From positions 1 through 64,000 of the forward strand of contig NZ_BSTM01000020.1 in the NCBI RefSeq assembly GCF_030269515.1: a stretch of 64,000 nucleotides of DNA, given 5' to 3'. The notes beneath the pieces are model-generated. The model searched no databases, was not told where the DNA came from, and saw only the letters and a program-made list of their open reading frames with translations. Shown here in pieces: positions 17,662 to 26,064 of this stretch; position 1 is the first letter of the stretch; each line of letters begins with the position of its first letter. The DNA is from Actinomadura sp. NBRC 104412 (GTDB taxonomy: Bacteria; Actinomycetota; Actinomycetes; Streptosporangiales; Streptosporangiaceae). The translations under genes were made by a program, and so were the position numbers.

Positions 17662-18766
17662 GGGGGAGGCGGACGGTGAAGCGGCAGCCTTGATCGGCGT
17701 TGGTCACGCCTATCTGACCGGCGTGGGCCTCGACGATGCCGCGGGCGATCGCCAGGCCGAGACCGGCGCCGCCGCCGGGGGTGCGGGCGGTCTCGCCACG
17801 GAAGGCGACGTCGAAGACGCGGGGCAGGTCCTCCTCGGGGATGCCCCCGCAGGCGTCGGCGACCGTCACCCGGGCCTCGCCGCCGCGGACCTCGCCGGTG
17901 ATCTCGACGGTTCCGTCGCTCGGCGTGTGCCGGATCGCGTTCACCACCAGGTTGCGCAGGGCGCGGCCCAGCTCCGCGGAGTCGACCTGTACGGGGAGGC
18001 CGTCGCTGACATCACCGTGGAGCCGGACGCCCTTGGCGCGGGCCAGGGCCTCCGTGCCGGCGACCGCGTCGGCGACCAGGTCGCCCAGGCCGACGCGCCG
18101 CCGTGACAGCCGCAGCGCCCCCGCGTGGATGCGGGACAGCTCGAAGAGGTCGTCCACCATCTCGGCGAGCCGGTCCACCTCGGCGCGGATACGGCCGTGG
18201 TAGCGGCGGACGGTCCCGGCGTCGGCCACCACCTCGTCCTCCAGGGCCTCGGCCATGGCGCGCAGCCCCGCCAGCGGTGTACGGAGATCGTGGCTGACCC
18301 AGGCGACCAGCTCCCGGCGGCTGGCCTCCAGCGCCTGCTCGCGCCGGTGCGCCTCCGCCAGGCGCTCGTACGCGGCCTCCAGCTCCCGTGACAGCTCGGC
18401 CAGCTCGGCGGGCAGCCGGGTGGGCGGGACGCGGAAACGGTCCGCGCGCACGGCGTCCACGAGGGTGCGGTTCGCCGCCACCAGCCGGCGGCCCAGCAGC
18501 ACCGACACCGCCATGGCCACCAGTCCCGAGGCGGTGACGACCGCCTGCACCACCGCGCGGTCGTGGTCGTTCAGCACCATCATCGCGGAGATCACCGCGA
18601 TTCCGGACGTGGTGGCCAGCACGGTGGCGGCGCCCACGATCGCGAGCTGGACCGCGACGGAACGCCCGCGCAGCGCGTGGAGCAGCCCAAGCCCGCCCGC
18701 CGCGACGACCAGCGCGGCCAGCGCCGCGTAGAAGGCCACGTAGAGCAGGTCCTGGAAGGGCAGCAT
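17627..18766 (-). CDS. Sensor histidine kinase (OmpR-partner type)
   Basis: 379 residues. Three or four N-terminal membrane helices (1-95) with almost no extracytoplasmic loop, then a linker helix, the HisKA dimerisation domain with the phospho-acceptor His in LVAWVSHDLRTPLAGL, and a HATPase domain with the N box LRNLVVNAIRHTPSDG, the G1 box VTVADACGGIPEEDLP and the G2 box GGGAGLGLAIARGIVEAH. The lack of a large sensor domain suggests sensing within the membrane. GGAGG lies 4 nt before the ATG at 18766, which overlaps the stop of the response regulator gene (TGATG), so the pair is co-translated. Confidence 0.92.
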   Translation of the reverse strand: MLPFQDLLYVAFYAALAALVVAAGGLGLLHALRGRSVAVQLAIVGAATVLATTSGIAVISAMMVLNDHDRAVVQAVVTASGLVAMAVSVLLGRRLVAANRTLVDAVRADRFRVPPTRLPAELAELSRELEAAYERLAEAHRREQALEASRRELVAWVSHDLRTPLAGLRAMAEALEDEVVADAGTVRRYHGRIRAEVDRLAEMVDDLFELSRIHAGALRLSRRRVGLGDLVADAVAGTEALARAKGVRLHGDVSDGLPVQVDSAELGRALRNLVVNAIRHTPSDGTVEITGEVRGGEARVTVADACGGIPEEDLPRVFDVAFRGETARTPGGGAGLGLAIARGIVEAHAGQIGVTNADQGCRFTVRLPLTLTPAGRPSP

Positions 18767-19488
18767 CACGCCTCCTCACCGCCGTCCGCCGGCTCGTACC
18801 GGTAGCCGACGCCCCACACGGTGACCAGGCGGCGCGGCGCGGCCGGGTCCCGCTCGATCTTCTCGCGGAGGCGCCGCACATGGACGGTGACCGTCGAGGA
18901 GTCGCCGAACGACCAGCCCCACACGCGGTCCAGCAGCTCGTCGCGGGTGAACGCCTGGCGCGGGTGGCGCAGCAGGAAGACCAGCAGGTCGAACTCCCGC
19001 GCGGTCAGCGCCAGCGGCTCGCCGCCGACCGTCGCCTCGTGCGCCTGGACGTCCACCAGCAGGTCCCCGTCCCGCAGTGGACGGGCGGGCGGCGCGGGCA
19101 CCAGGGAGCCGCGGGCCCGGCGCAGGACCGAGCGGACGCGCAACGCGAGCTCCCGCGGGCTGAACGGCTTGGTCACGTAGTCGTCCGCGCCGGTCTCCAG
19201 CCCGACCAGCCGGTCGGTCTCCGCGCCCAGGGCGGTCAGCATCACGACCGGGACGGCCGAGGACTCGCGGAGCCTGCGGCACACCTCCAGCCCGTCCATT
19301 CCGGGCAGCATGAGGTCCAGGACGACGAGGTCGGGCGGGTGCGCCCGGGCGCTGCGCAGCGCCTCCAGGCCGTCGGCGACGCACCGCACCTCGTGGCCGT
19401 CCCGCACCAGGTACCGGGCGACGACCTCGGCCACCGTGGGATCGTCATCGACCACCAGGACGCGTCCGGTAGGAGGGGCTGGGTTCAC
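18766..19488 (-). CDS. OmpR/PhoB-family response regulator
   Basis: About 240 residues. The receiver domain starts RVLVVDDDPTVAEVVARYL, the phospho-acceptor Asp is in DLVVLDLMLPGMDGLEV, and the Lys of the active site is in DYVTKPFSPRELALRV. The C-terminal winged helix includes TAREFDLLVFLLRHP and STVTVHVRRLREKIE. It is the first gene of a two-gene operon with the sensor kinase. The start is uncertain: GTG at 19488 or TTG at 19497, neither with a well-spaced Shine-Dalgarno. It is divergent from the membrane protein gene at 19612, which may be a target. Confidence 0.92.
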   Translation of the reverse strand: MNPAPPTGRVLVVDDDPTVAEVVARYLVRDGHEVRCVADGLEALRSARAHPPDLVVLDLMLPGMDGLEVCRRLRESSAVPVVMLTALGAETDRLVGLETGADDYVTKPFSPRELALRVRSVLRRARGSLVPAPPARPLRDGDLLVDVQAHEATVGGEPLALTAREFDLLVFLLRHPRQAFTRDELLDRVWGWSFGDSSTVTVHVRRLREKIERDPAAPRRLVTVWGVGYRYEPADGGEEA

Positions 19489-19611
19489 CTTCCTCAAGCT
19501 ACGCGCGGCGCACCGTATCCCGGACGTTACGTCACCTTCTCGTAAGACCTGCCCTCATTAGACCTGACGGGTTTCTGTGCCCGGCGCCCCGGGATGCCCT
19601 TTAATAGCCGG

Positions 19612-20271
19612 ATGACACAGCCGCGCTCCTCTTCGACCGGAATGGCGGCCATCGCCTCAGTCATGGTCGGTGCCATCGCGGCGACCATCGTCGACGCCGT
19701 GCTCACCATCGGGAGCTCCTACCTGTTCCAGTGGGTGGGGTACGGCCTCGTCGTGGCCCGCGTGATCGCGGTGGTGATGGCGGTGATCATCGGTGCGGTC
19801 ACCGGCGGCGCCACGCTGTTCGCCCGCCCTTCCGGGCCGCTGATCCCGGTGCTCGCGGCGGTGCTGGCCGTCCCCGCGTCCTTCGTCGGCGACCTCATCG
19901 GCATCGTCGTGGAAGGGACGCTGCACGGCGGACTGCCCATCAGCCGCCGGGTCGAGTTCTACATCGAGAGCTACACGCACGTCAGCGTCTTCGGCCTGTT
20001 CACCCTGCTGCTCTACGCCGCCGTGGCGTTCGGCACGTCCGCCATCCGGCATCTTCGGCGGGTGGGCGGTCCCCAGAACGCCGGGGCGCCCTGGGGGAGT
20101 CCGTACGGAGGGCAATACCCGGGCCAGTATCCGCCCCAGCCCCAGCAGCCGATCCAGCCTCCGCCGCCCGGATACCAGCAACCCGGCCAACAGCAACCCG
20201 GCCAACAGCAACCCGGATACCCGCAGCCACCCTACGGGCAGTCGCCTCCGCCGCCCCCGCCTCCCTCATGA
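19612..20271 (+). CDS. Membrane protein with Pro/Gln-rich C-terminal tail
   Basis: 219 residues. Four hydrophobic helices (about 15-45, 48-80, 85-105, 125-150) are followed by a tail of about 65 residues made of Pro, Gln, Gly and Tyr. Within the tail a 15-bp unit encoding QQPGQ is repeated in tandem around 20175-20220. Such tails are disordered and often mediate protein contacts at the cell wall or septum. No enzyme motif was seen. It is divergent from the two-component pair across a 114-bp gap, so regulation by that pair is plausible but untested. Confidence 0.65.
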   Translation: MTQPRSSSTGMAAIASVMVGAIAATIVDAVLTIGSSYLFQWVGYGLVVARVIAVVMAVIIGAVTGGATLFARPSGPLIPVLAAVLAVPASFVGDLIGIVVEGTLHGGLPISRRVEFYIESYTHVSVFGLFTLLLYAAVAFGTSAIRHLRRVGGPQNAGAPWGSPYGGQYPGQYPPQPQQPIQPPPPGYQQPGQQQPGQQQPGYPQPPYGQSPPPPPPPS

Positions 20272-20376
20272 CGTCCCGTCCTCCGGTCCCTCAGGGTGCG
20301 GGTTCAGGGGATCTCAGGGTTCAGAGTCCTCCCGTGGGGTGATGACGGCCGTCCCGCCGGCCCGTACCGTGGAGCC

Positions 20377-20556
20377 ATGGGTAAGACAATCCTGACGATC
20401 GCCGGGGTGGTGCTCGCCATCTGGCTGCTCTTCACCGTGATCGGCGCCATCCTGTCCATGCTGAAGTTCTTCTTCTTCATCGGCTTCGTCGCGGTCATCG
20501 TGTACATGGCGGTGATGCTGGTGTCCAAGGCCCCCAAGAGTTCCAAGCACAGGTAG
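20377..20556 (+). CDS. Small hydrophobic membrane protein (59 aa)
   Basis: 59 residues with two adjacent membrane helices, ILTIAGVVLAIWLLFTVIGA and FFFFIGFVAVIVYMAVML, and a short basic tail KAPKSSKHR. The ATG at 20377 is preceded by GGAG. Such small two-helix proteins are conserved in actinomycetes without known function. It lies 87 bp upstream of the acyl-CoA synthetase on the same strand. Confidence 0.6.
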   Translation: MGKTILTIAGVVLAIWLLFTVIGAILSMLKFFFFIGFVAVIVYMAVMLVSKAPKSSKHR

Positions 20557-20643
20557 AACGGCGCGGTCGCCCCTCTTGCCACGGCCTGCTCGTGAACAGA
20601 TGATTCCTCCACGAACAGGCGGTCACCGGAGAAAGGGGCCACC

Positions 20644-22209
20644 GTGCCGAGCCTGACCGAGGTGCTGCGCGACCGAGCGCAGCGGCATCCGGATCGCATC
20701 GCGTTCCACAGCGGGGACGTGTCCATCACCTATCGAGACTTCGACCGGCGGGTCGACCGGGCCGCGGCGGCGCTGGCCGCGGCCGGTGTCGGCCACGGGG
20801 ACCGGGTCGCGGTGCTGGACAAGAATTCGCTCGAATACGCCGAGCAGTTGTTCGGCGCCGCACGGATCGGGGCGGTGCAGGTCCCGATCAATTACCGGCT
20901 GGCCCCCGACGAGGTCGCCTATATCGTCAACAACGCGAAGGCGAAGGTCTTCATCGTCGGGCCCGAATTCGTCCCGGTGCTGGACGCGATCGCCGGCAAG
21001 CTCGAACACGTGGAGCGGCAGGTCGTCATCGGCGGCGAGCCCGGCCACGCCTACCTCGACTACGAGACCTGGATGGCCGAGCACGAGCCCGGCGAGCCGG
21101 TCGACGCCGTCGACACCGGCGACGTGTTCGTCCAGTTGTACTCCTCGGGCACCACCGGGCTGCCCAAGGGCGTGATGCTCACCCACGACAACTTCATGGC
21201 GGTACTGCCGCTCACCCACGACGTGTGGGAGATCGGCGACGACGACGTCATGATGGTCGCGATGCCGATGTACCACGTGGCCGGCAACGCGCTGACCATC
21301 TGTGTGATCTTCGACGGCATCACCGGGGTCATCGCGCGCGAGCCCGACCCGGTGGCGATCGCCCGCGCGATCGACAGGCACAAGGTCACGCACATCTTCC
21401 TCGTGCCGGTGCTGTTGCAGTTCATGCAACTGATGCCGGAGGTCTCCGAGGCCGACCTGTCCAGCCTCAAGCTGCTCCTGTACGGGGCGTCCCCGATCAG
21501 CGAAGACGTGCTGCGCGGCGCGATGAGGATGCTGCCCACCACCAAGTTCATGCAGGTGTACGGGCTGACCGAGACCACCGGGGCGATCACCTACCTGCCC
21601 CCGGAGGACCACGACCCGGACGGCCCCAACCCCGGCAGGCTGCGCAGCGCGGGCGTGCCCAACCCGTCCTGCGAGCTGAAGATCGTGGACCCGGCCACGC
21701 TGAAGGAGGTGCCGACCGGGCAGGTCGGCGAGATCCTGTGCCGGACCCCGCAGAACATGAAGGGCTACTGGGGGATGGCGGAGGCCACCGCGGCGGCGCT
21801 GCTCCCGGACGGCTTCTTCCGCACGGGCGACGTCGGCTACCTGGACGAGGACGGCTACCTCTACATCCACGACCGGGTCAAGGACATGATCATTTCGGGC
21901 GGGGAGAACATCTACCCGGCCGAGGTGGAGAACGTTTTGATGAGCCATCCGCAGGTCGCCGACTGCGCGGTGATCGGCGTGCCGGACAAGAAGTGGGGCG
22001 AGACCCCCAAGGGCATCGTGGTCATGACCGAGGGCGCCGACGTCTCCGACGCCGAGCTGATCGACTTCTGCCGGGAGCGCCTGGCCCACTTCAAGTGCCC
22101 CACGTCGATCGAGCGGCGGGACGCGATCCCCCGCAACCCCACCGGCAAGATCCTCAAGCGCGAGCTGCGCGCCCCGTACTGGAAGGACCAGGACCGCGCC
22201 GTCCACTGA
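20644..22209 (+). CDS. Fatty-acyl-CoA synthetase (AMP-forming)
   Basis: 521 residues, usual length for FadD/class I adenylate-forming ligases. It activates a fatty or related carboxylic acid through an acyl-adenylate to the CoA thioester. Motifs: the P-loop LYSSGTTGLPKGVML, the YGLTETTGA motif, the hinge DRVKDMIISGGENIYPAEVE and the catalytic Lys in NPTGKILKREL. The GTG start at 20644 follows GAGAAAGGGG. Chain-length preference cannot be read from the sequence. A strong hairpin follows at 22224. Confidence 0.9.
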   Translation: MPSLTEVLRDRAQRHPDRIAFHSGDVSITYRDFDRRVDRAAAALAAAGVGHGDRVAVLDKNSLEYAEQLFGAARIGAVQVPINYRLAPDEVAYIVNNAKAKVFIVGPEFVPVLDAIAGKLEHVERQVVIGGEPGHAYLDYETWMAEHEPGEPVDAVDTGDVFVQLYSSGTTGLPKGVMLTHDNFMAVLPLTHDVWEIGDDDVMMVAMPMYHVAGNALTICVIFDGITGVIAREPDPVAIARAIDRHKVTHIFLVPVLLQFMQLMPEVSEADLSSLKLLLYGASPISEDVLRGAMRMLPTTKFMQVYGLTETTGAITYLPPEDHDPDGPNPGRLRSAGVPNPSCELKIVDPATLKEVPTGQVGEILCRTPQNMKGYWGMAEATAAALLPDGFFRTGDVGYLDEDGYLYIHDRVKDMIISGGENIYPAEVENVLMSHPQVADCAVIGVPDKKWGETPKGIVVMTEGADVSDAELIDFCRERLAHFKCPTSIERRDAIPRNPTGKILKRELRAPYWKDQDRAVH

Positions 22210-22223
22210 CGGGCGCACCCCCG

Positions 22224-22260
22224 CCGGGCCGCGTCCCGCTCACCACGCGGGACGGCCCGG
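22224..22260 (+). terminator. Strong GC hairpin after the acyl-CoA synthetase
   Basis: CCGGGCC-GC-GTCCCGC pairs with GCGGGAC-GGCCCGG around a six-base loop, with a two-base bulge. It sits between the convergent acyl-CoA synthetase and EEP genes and can serve both. There is no clear T-run, as is common in actinomycetes. Confidence 0.6.
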
Positions 22261-22272
22261 TGGTGACGGGGA

Positions 22273-23184
22273 TCAGCGGAACCGGATGGCCGCCGCCAGC
22301 GGGTGATGGTCGGACGTGCGCACCGGAGCCGGGGACACCCCGCACGAGACCCCGGCCGACTTGCTGATGAACAGGTAGTCGGTCTTGGCGACGGGCGTGC
22401 CGCGCTGGTCCAGCAGGGTCATCGCGCCGGTACGGGACTCGCCCGGACCCTGGTCGCACTCGGCGAGGCTCCGGTACAGCGGGTCGAGGACGGGCGACTC
22501 GGGACGCTCGGCGAGATCACCTCCGACGATCACGCGCCGGCCGGCGGCACGCTCGGTGATCGCGGCGATCTGCTTGGCGCGCCACCGGCCGCGCGGGTCG
22601 TCGTCCCACCCTCCGGAGCTGACCTGGACGCTGCACAGCCGCGCCCGCCACGCGCCGACCGTGCCGCACACCATGGACCGGCCGTGCGCATCCGGCGACG
22701 GCAACCGCACCCGCTCGACGTCCGACAACGCAGAGTCGGTGCCGATGGCGACACCGAGCGTCCCCCGGCCGTTGCCGCATTCCCGGTCGCCTCCCCCTCT
22801 GGCACGTTCCGGGGCGAAGGCCCAGCTCCACGACCGCAGACCCGTGACGGCCCGCAGCGCGTCCAGGTGACCGGAGCAGACCTCCTGGAGGAGCACCGCG
22901 TTCAGCCTGACCTGGCGTCCGCCGACCTCGCTCGCCGCCACCCGCTGCGCGACCTGCGCGGCGGCCCCGGCGGGGTCCGCCGGCGACGGGCAGCCGAGGT
23001 CGCCGCACACGTTCCAGGTCATGGCGTTGATCGCCGTGAACGGGGCGTTCTCGCCGGCGTCGGCCAGGGTGGGAGCCGCCGCGGACGGGCCTTCCTCGAT
23101 GGCGGCACGGGCACCGGCGGTGACGACGACCGCGGCGGCTCCGGCGACCGCGAACAGGGGGATCAGGGCGCGGGGGGCTCGCAC
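22273..23184 (-). CDS. Secreted endonuclease/exonuclease/phosphatase-family protein
   Basis: 303 residues. An N-terminal hydrophobic signal (LIPLFAVAGAAAVVVTAGARA) precedes an EEP fold: FTAINAMTWNVCGDLGC, a central VLLQEVCSGHLDALRAV with the metal-binding Glu, a VIVGGDLAERPESP segment and the C-terminal VRTSDHHPLAAAIRF with the catalytic Asp-His. Families with this fold cleave nucleic acids, sphingolipids or phosphoinositides; the substrate outside the cell is not known. A GTG start at 23184 has GGAGC five bases upstream. Several Cys pairs suggest disulfides. Confidence 0.8.
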   Translation of the reverse strand: MRAPRALIPLFAVAGAAAVVVTAGARAAIEEGPSAAAPTLADAGENAPFTAINAMTWNVCGDLGCPSPADPAGAAAQVAQRVAASEVGGRQVRLNAVLLQEVCSGHLDALRAVTGLRSWSWAFAPERARGGGDRECGNGRGTLGVAIGTDSALSDVERVRLPSPDAHGRSMVCGTVGAWRARLCSVQVSSGGWDDDPRGRWRAKQIAAITERAAGRRVIVGGDLAERPESPVLDPLYRSLAECDQGPGESRTGAMTLLDQRGTPVAKTDYLFISKSAGVSCGVSPAPVRTSDHHPLAAAIRFR

Positions 23185-23291
23185 TCATGCTCCATGATGA
23201 TCAGCGGGGGTCTTCCCCCGGAATCTCACCACAACAAGATCCATTCGCGCTGCCGAAACCGGGAACCGCCGGATATCTCCGTGCATGGGAA

Positions 23292-23319
23292 GGGCCCGGC
23301 GGATCTCACCGCCGGGCCC
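23292..23319 (-). terminator. Terminator of the tuf gene
   Basis: GGGCCCGGCGG and CCGCCGGGCCC form a perfect 11-bp stem with a six-base loop, 30 bp after the stop codon of the tuf 3' fragment. Confidence 0.75.
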
Positions 23320-23348
23320 TCACCCGGTGCCGTGGTGTCGTCCCGGCC

Positions 23349-24275
23349 CTAGTCGAGAAGGTCGGTGACGGTGCCGGCGCCGATGGTGCGGCCACCCTCG
23401 CGGATGGCGAAGCCGAGGCCCACGTCCATCGCCACCGGCTTGCCGAGCTCCACGGCCATCTCGACCGAGTCGCCCGGCAGCGCCATGGCGGACGCGCCGC
23501 CCAGGTCCACCGCCCCGGACACGTCCGTCGTCCGGAAGTGGAACTGCGGCCGGTAGCCGTGGAAGAACGGCTTGCTGCGGCCGCCCTCGTCCGCCGTCAG
23601 CACCCGGACCCGCGCCCGGAACCGCAGGTGCGGCCGGATCGTGCCGGGCGCGCTGACCACCTGGCCACGCTGGACCTGGTCCCGCTTGACGCCGCGCAGC
23701 AGCATCGCGGTGTTGTCCCCGGCCTCCGCGTGGTCCATGGTCTGCCCGAAGGTCTCCAGCCCGGTCGCGACCGAGCCGAAGGTGTCCCCGAACCCGACGA
23801 CCTCGACGGCGTCGCCGACCCGGATCGAACCCCGCTCCACCACCCCGGTCACGACGGTGCCGCGGCCGGTGATGGTGAACACGCCCTCCACCGGCATCAG
23901 GAACGGGCGGTCCAGGATGCGCGGCGGGATCGGCACGTACCCGTCGATGGCGTCCAGCAGGTCGCCGATGCGGGCCACCCAGTACGGGTCGCCCTCCAGC
24001 GCCTTCAGCCCGGACACCCGGACCACCGGGATCTCCTCGCCGGGGAACCCGTACTCCGACAGCAGCTCGCGGACCTCCAGCTCGACCAGGTCGAGCAGCT
24101 CGGGGTCATCGACGGCGTCGGCCTTGTTGAGCGCCACCACGATGTGCCGGACGCCCACCTGGCGGGCGAGCACGACGTGCTCCCGCGTCTGCGGCATCGC
24201 GCCGTCCTGCGCGGACACGACCAGCACCGCGCCGTCGATCAGGGCCGCGCCCGTGATCATATTTTTCACGTAATC
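23349..24275 (-). pseudogene. tuf: tuf 3' fragment: EF-Tu from residue ~86 to the C-terminus
   Basis: This is the downstream part of an elongation factor Tu gene, starting at DYVKNMITGAALIDGAVLVV and running through all of domains 2 and 3 to the normal end. The G4 motif reads NKAD rather than the common NKCD, suggesting a divergent second EF-Tu (compare tuf3 of Streptomyces) rather than the main copy. The 5' part lies at 26144-26407, separated by 1.87 kb of foreign DNA. Without its G1 and G3 motifs this half cannot bind GTP. The frame is still fully open, so the split is probably recent or reversible. A GTG at 24305 could start a 318-residue product in principle. Confidence 0.9.
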
Positions 24276-24337
24276 GCAGTGCGCACGTGAGCATGCAAGC
24301 ACCACGGGCGTATGCGCAGGTCACGCGGCATGCAAAA

Positions 24338-24375
24338 GCCCCGCCCGCGCTGCCCTTCAGCAGTGCGGACGGGGC
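24338..24375 (-). terminator. Rho-independent terminator for the element's minus-strand pair
   Basis: On the minus strand GCCCCGTCCGCACTG pairs with CAGCGCGGGCGGGGC (one wobble, one mismatch) and is followed directly by TTTT. It lies downstream of the two small genes at 24628-25037 and near the left junction, where it may also insulate the tuf fragment. Confidence 0.65.
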
Positions 24376-24627
24376 ACTAGGACCCACGCGGACACGGGCT
24401 CAACTCGCGGGGGTAGGGCGAGAACCACGCGCGCCCGCGCGGGAGTCAGCCGGACGGCGGACACGTCCCGCTGTTCCAACCGCCACGCCCCGGTTTGAAC
24501 CCGTCCGGCGGGCGGAACCTCCCCACCCCCCACACGTCCCCGTGAGCGCGTGGGGTGTTCGGCGTGTCCTGAGCTTCACGGCCGTCCCCACCGTCCTCCC
24601 GCGCGCGGTTCCGGTCCGGCGGGGCGC

Positions 24628-24825
24628 TCATGGCGTGTCCGGCTGGACGGCCGAAGCGTCGGCGAACTCCTGATCCAGGACGAACGCGATCCGCGCTTCG
24701 GCGTCCGCTCGTATCGCCGCGATCGTCCCCGGAAGCATGCCGCGTTCCGTCATGACCTCCGCGAACGCTGACGCCACCAGCTCAGTAGCGCGCGCAAGCT
24801 GGGCCGGACGGTTGTCTGAGGCCAT
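24628..24825 (-). CDS. Small element-encoded hypothetical protein (65 aa)
   Basis: 65 residues, predicted helical (QLARATELVASAFAEVM, GTIAAIRADAEARIAFVL). The ATG at 24825 shares one base with the stop of the upstream gene (TGATG), indicating a translationally coupled pair. No family recognised. Carried on an integrated element and divergent from the GntR regulator, it may serve excision, transfer or maintenance, but nothing in the sequence proves that. Confidence 0.55.
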   Translation of the reverse strand: MASDNRPAQLARATELVASAFAEVMTERGMLPGTIAAIRADAEARIAFVLDQEFADASAVQPDTP

Positions 24826-25037
24826 CACGCGTCCGCCCTGTCCGTCCACGACACGCCCGCCTCTGAGTGCAGACGGGCCGCGTTGTAGCGGTCGCAGGAG
24901 AACGCCAGTGCCCACATGTCCGGCGCGTCCACCGTCGCGCCCGTCTCGCGGTGCGTCGCACGCCATCCCGTACCGTGCGGTTCCAATCTCCAGTCACGGA
25001 AGATCCGGACCGCTGTGTCTTCGTCGTAGGTGCTCAT
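24825..25037 (-). CDS. Small element-encoded hypothetical protein (70 aa)
   Basis: 70 residues with alternating beta-like and helical parts: AVRIFRDWRLEPHGTGWRAT, then TGATVDAPDMWALAFSCDRY. The ATG at 25037 has GGGG just upstream. It is the first gene of a coupled pair and is divergent from the GntR regulator, with 90 bp between the two starts that must contain both promoters. Not recognised. Confidence 0.55.
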   Translation of the reverse strand: MSTYDEDTAVRIFRDWRLEPHGTGWRATHRETGATVDAPDMWALAFSCDRYNAARLHSEAGVSWTDRADA

Positions 25038-25127
25038 AACCCCAGCTTGGCAGGGTTGCGCAGACTTCGGAAGAGAAGCGAACAGAAACGAACGGAAGCA
25101 TTGCGTACAGCGCCGTAGCGTTGCGAT

Positions 25128-25370
25128 ATGGGAAGCTTGGACGGAATCGAACCGCTGAGAGACCAGCTTGTGACGGTCATCCGCGAGCGGATCGGAAGCG
25201 GGGAATATCCGCCCGGATCCAAACTGCCTACGGCGCGGGAGCTTGGCGAAGAATTCGGCATCTCCGCGAGGACCGTCACAGACGCTCTTGCGATACTCCG
25301 CGAGTCGGGCGACGTGATCGGCGTTCGCGGGCGTGGCGTGTTCGTGAAGCCTGCCGACGCGGACGAGTAG
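25128..25370 (+). CDS. GntR-type winged-helix regulator, DNA-binding domain only
   Basis: 80 residues consisting of the GntR winged helix alone: LRDQLVTVIRERIGSGEYPP, GSKLPTARELGEEFGISART, then VTDALAILRESGDVIGVRGR. There is no effector domain. Stand-alone GntR domains of this size, such as the KorSA group, are repressors carried by actinomycete integrative elements, and control of the divergent small-gene pair or the recombinase is likely. An 18-bp perfect palindrome starts 8 bp after its stop codon. Confidence 0.85.
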   Translation: MGSLDGIEPLRDQLVTVIRERIGSGEYPPGSKLPTARELGEEFGISARTVTDALAILRESGDVIGVRGRGVFVKPADADE

Positions 25371-25378
25371 CCCGCGTG

Positions 25379-25396
25379 TTGTGCAGCGCTGCACAA
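25379..25396. promoter_or_regulatory. Perfect 18-bp palindrome after the GntR gene
   Basis: TTGTGCAGCGCTGCACAA is a perfect inverted repeat at 25379-25396. Its length suits a dimeric regulator such as the adjacent GntR protein, or it may be the top of a hairpin. Its position downstream of the gene, between convergent genes, is unusual for an operator. Confidence 0.4.
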
Positions 25397-25415
25397 GCCC
25401 CCGGACACGGAAAAA

Positions 25416-25454
25416 GGGCCGGACGACGCGGGAACCTCCCACGTCATCCGGCCC
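25416..25454. terminator. Bidirectional terminator between regulator and recombinase genes
   Basis: GGGCCGGACGACG pairs with CGTCATCCGGCCC (one mismatch) around a 13-base loop, preceded by AAAAA on the plus strand (TTTTT after the stem on the minus strand). It lies between the convergent GntR and recombinase genes and best serves the recombinase transcript. Confidence 0.65.
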
Positions 25455-25461
25455 CATGGCC

Positions 25462-26064
25462 CTACTCGGCGTCCGCCACAATCACGCGACGGAACCGGAC
25501 TCCCCGCGATGCGAGGAATTCCAGCGGGTCACGCGAGTGTTTCCCGCCCGGTCCCCGATTGCACGCGGCACACGTACCCACTCGCGTCCCGTACGGGGCC
25601 GCGCCGACGTACGCGCCAGCGTCCCGCATCCGGTCCTTCGTCGCACGCACGTTGTGTGACAGGCGGTCGCTGTATTCCTTCGCGTCCTCAGCCCTCCACA
25701 AAATCATCCGAAGGTCGCGGGGGTCGGCAGAGTCGAGCCGTTCCCAATCGAATACGAACCGGCCGCCGTTCGCCAGAATGCCCGCGACCGCGATAGCGCC
25801 TCGACGTGACAGGCGGTCCAGTGCCGCACTCCACAGCGTGCCGAACTCGCCCCGCTCCATCGCGGATAGCGCGCGCTCCATCTCAGGGCGACGAACGTCC
25901 TTGTAGCCGGAGACGTTTTCTCGGTACACCGCGACGACTTCCAGGCCCTCGTTTGCGGCCCAAGCGCGTCCCTTGACCTCCTGAGCCTCGATCGAGAGAG
26001 CGTCCGTGCCTTCTTCCACAACCTTCGACTTGCGCAGTAGAAGCGCGACCTTGCCCGTGCTCAC
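25462..26064 (-). CDS. Serine recombinase, catalytic domain with short C-terminus
   Basis: 200 residues. The N-terminal resolvase/integrase catalytic domain is complete: VALLLRKSKV carries the nucleophilic Ser and following the family the conserved Arg, then ALSIEAQEVKGRAWA, RPEMERALSAMERGEFGTLW, LDRLSRRG and the start of helix E (YSDRLSHNVRATKDRMRDAG). After APYGTRV, where large serine integrases continue with about 300 residues of recombinase and zinc-ribbon domains, the protein instead ends in 37 residues including CAACNRGPGGKHSRD. It is therefore truncated or an unusual short form. The GTG at 26064 has GGGAGG 8 nt upstream and lies 80 bp inside the right junction, where an integrase gene is expected. 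Confidence 0.8.
   Translation of the reverse strand: MSTGKVALLLRKSKVVEEGTDALSIEAQEVKGRAWAANEGLEVVAVYRENVSGYKDVRRPEMERALSAMERGEFGTLWSAALDRLSRRGAIAVAGILANGGRFVFDWERLDSADPRDLRMILWRAEDAKEYSDRLSHNVRATKDRMRDAGAYVGAAPYGTRVGTCAACNRGPGGKHSRDPLEFLASRGVRFRRVIVADAE

Noticed and set aside
24485..24510. tRNA-like arm GACGGGTTCAAACC on the minus strand in the element
   Set aside because: The flanks do not pair as a T stem and no anticodon or acceptor arms could be built; integration is into tuf, not a tRNA.
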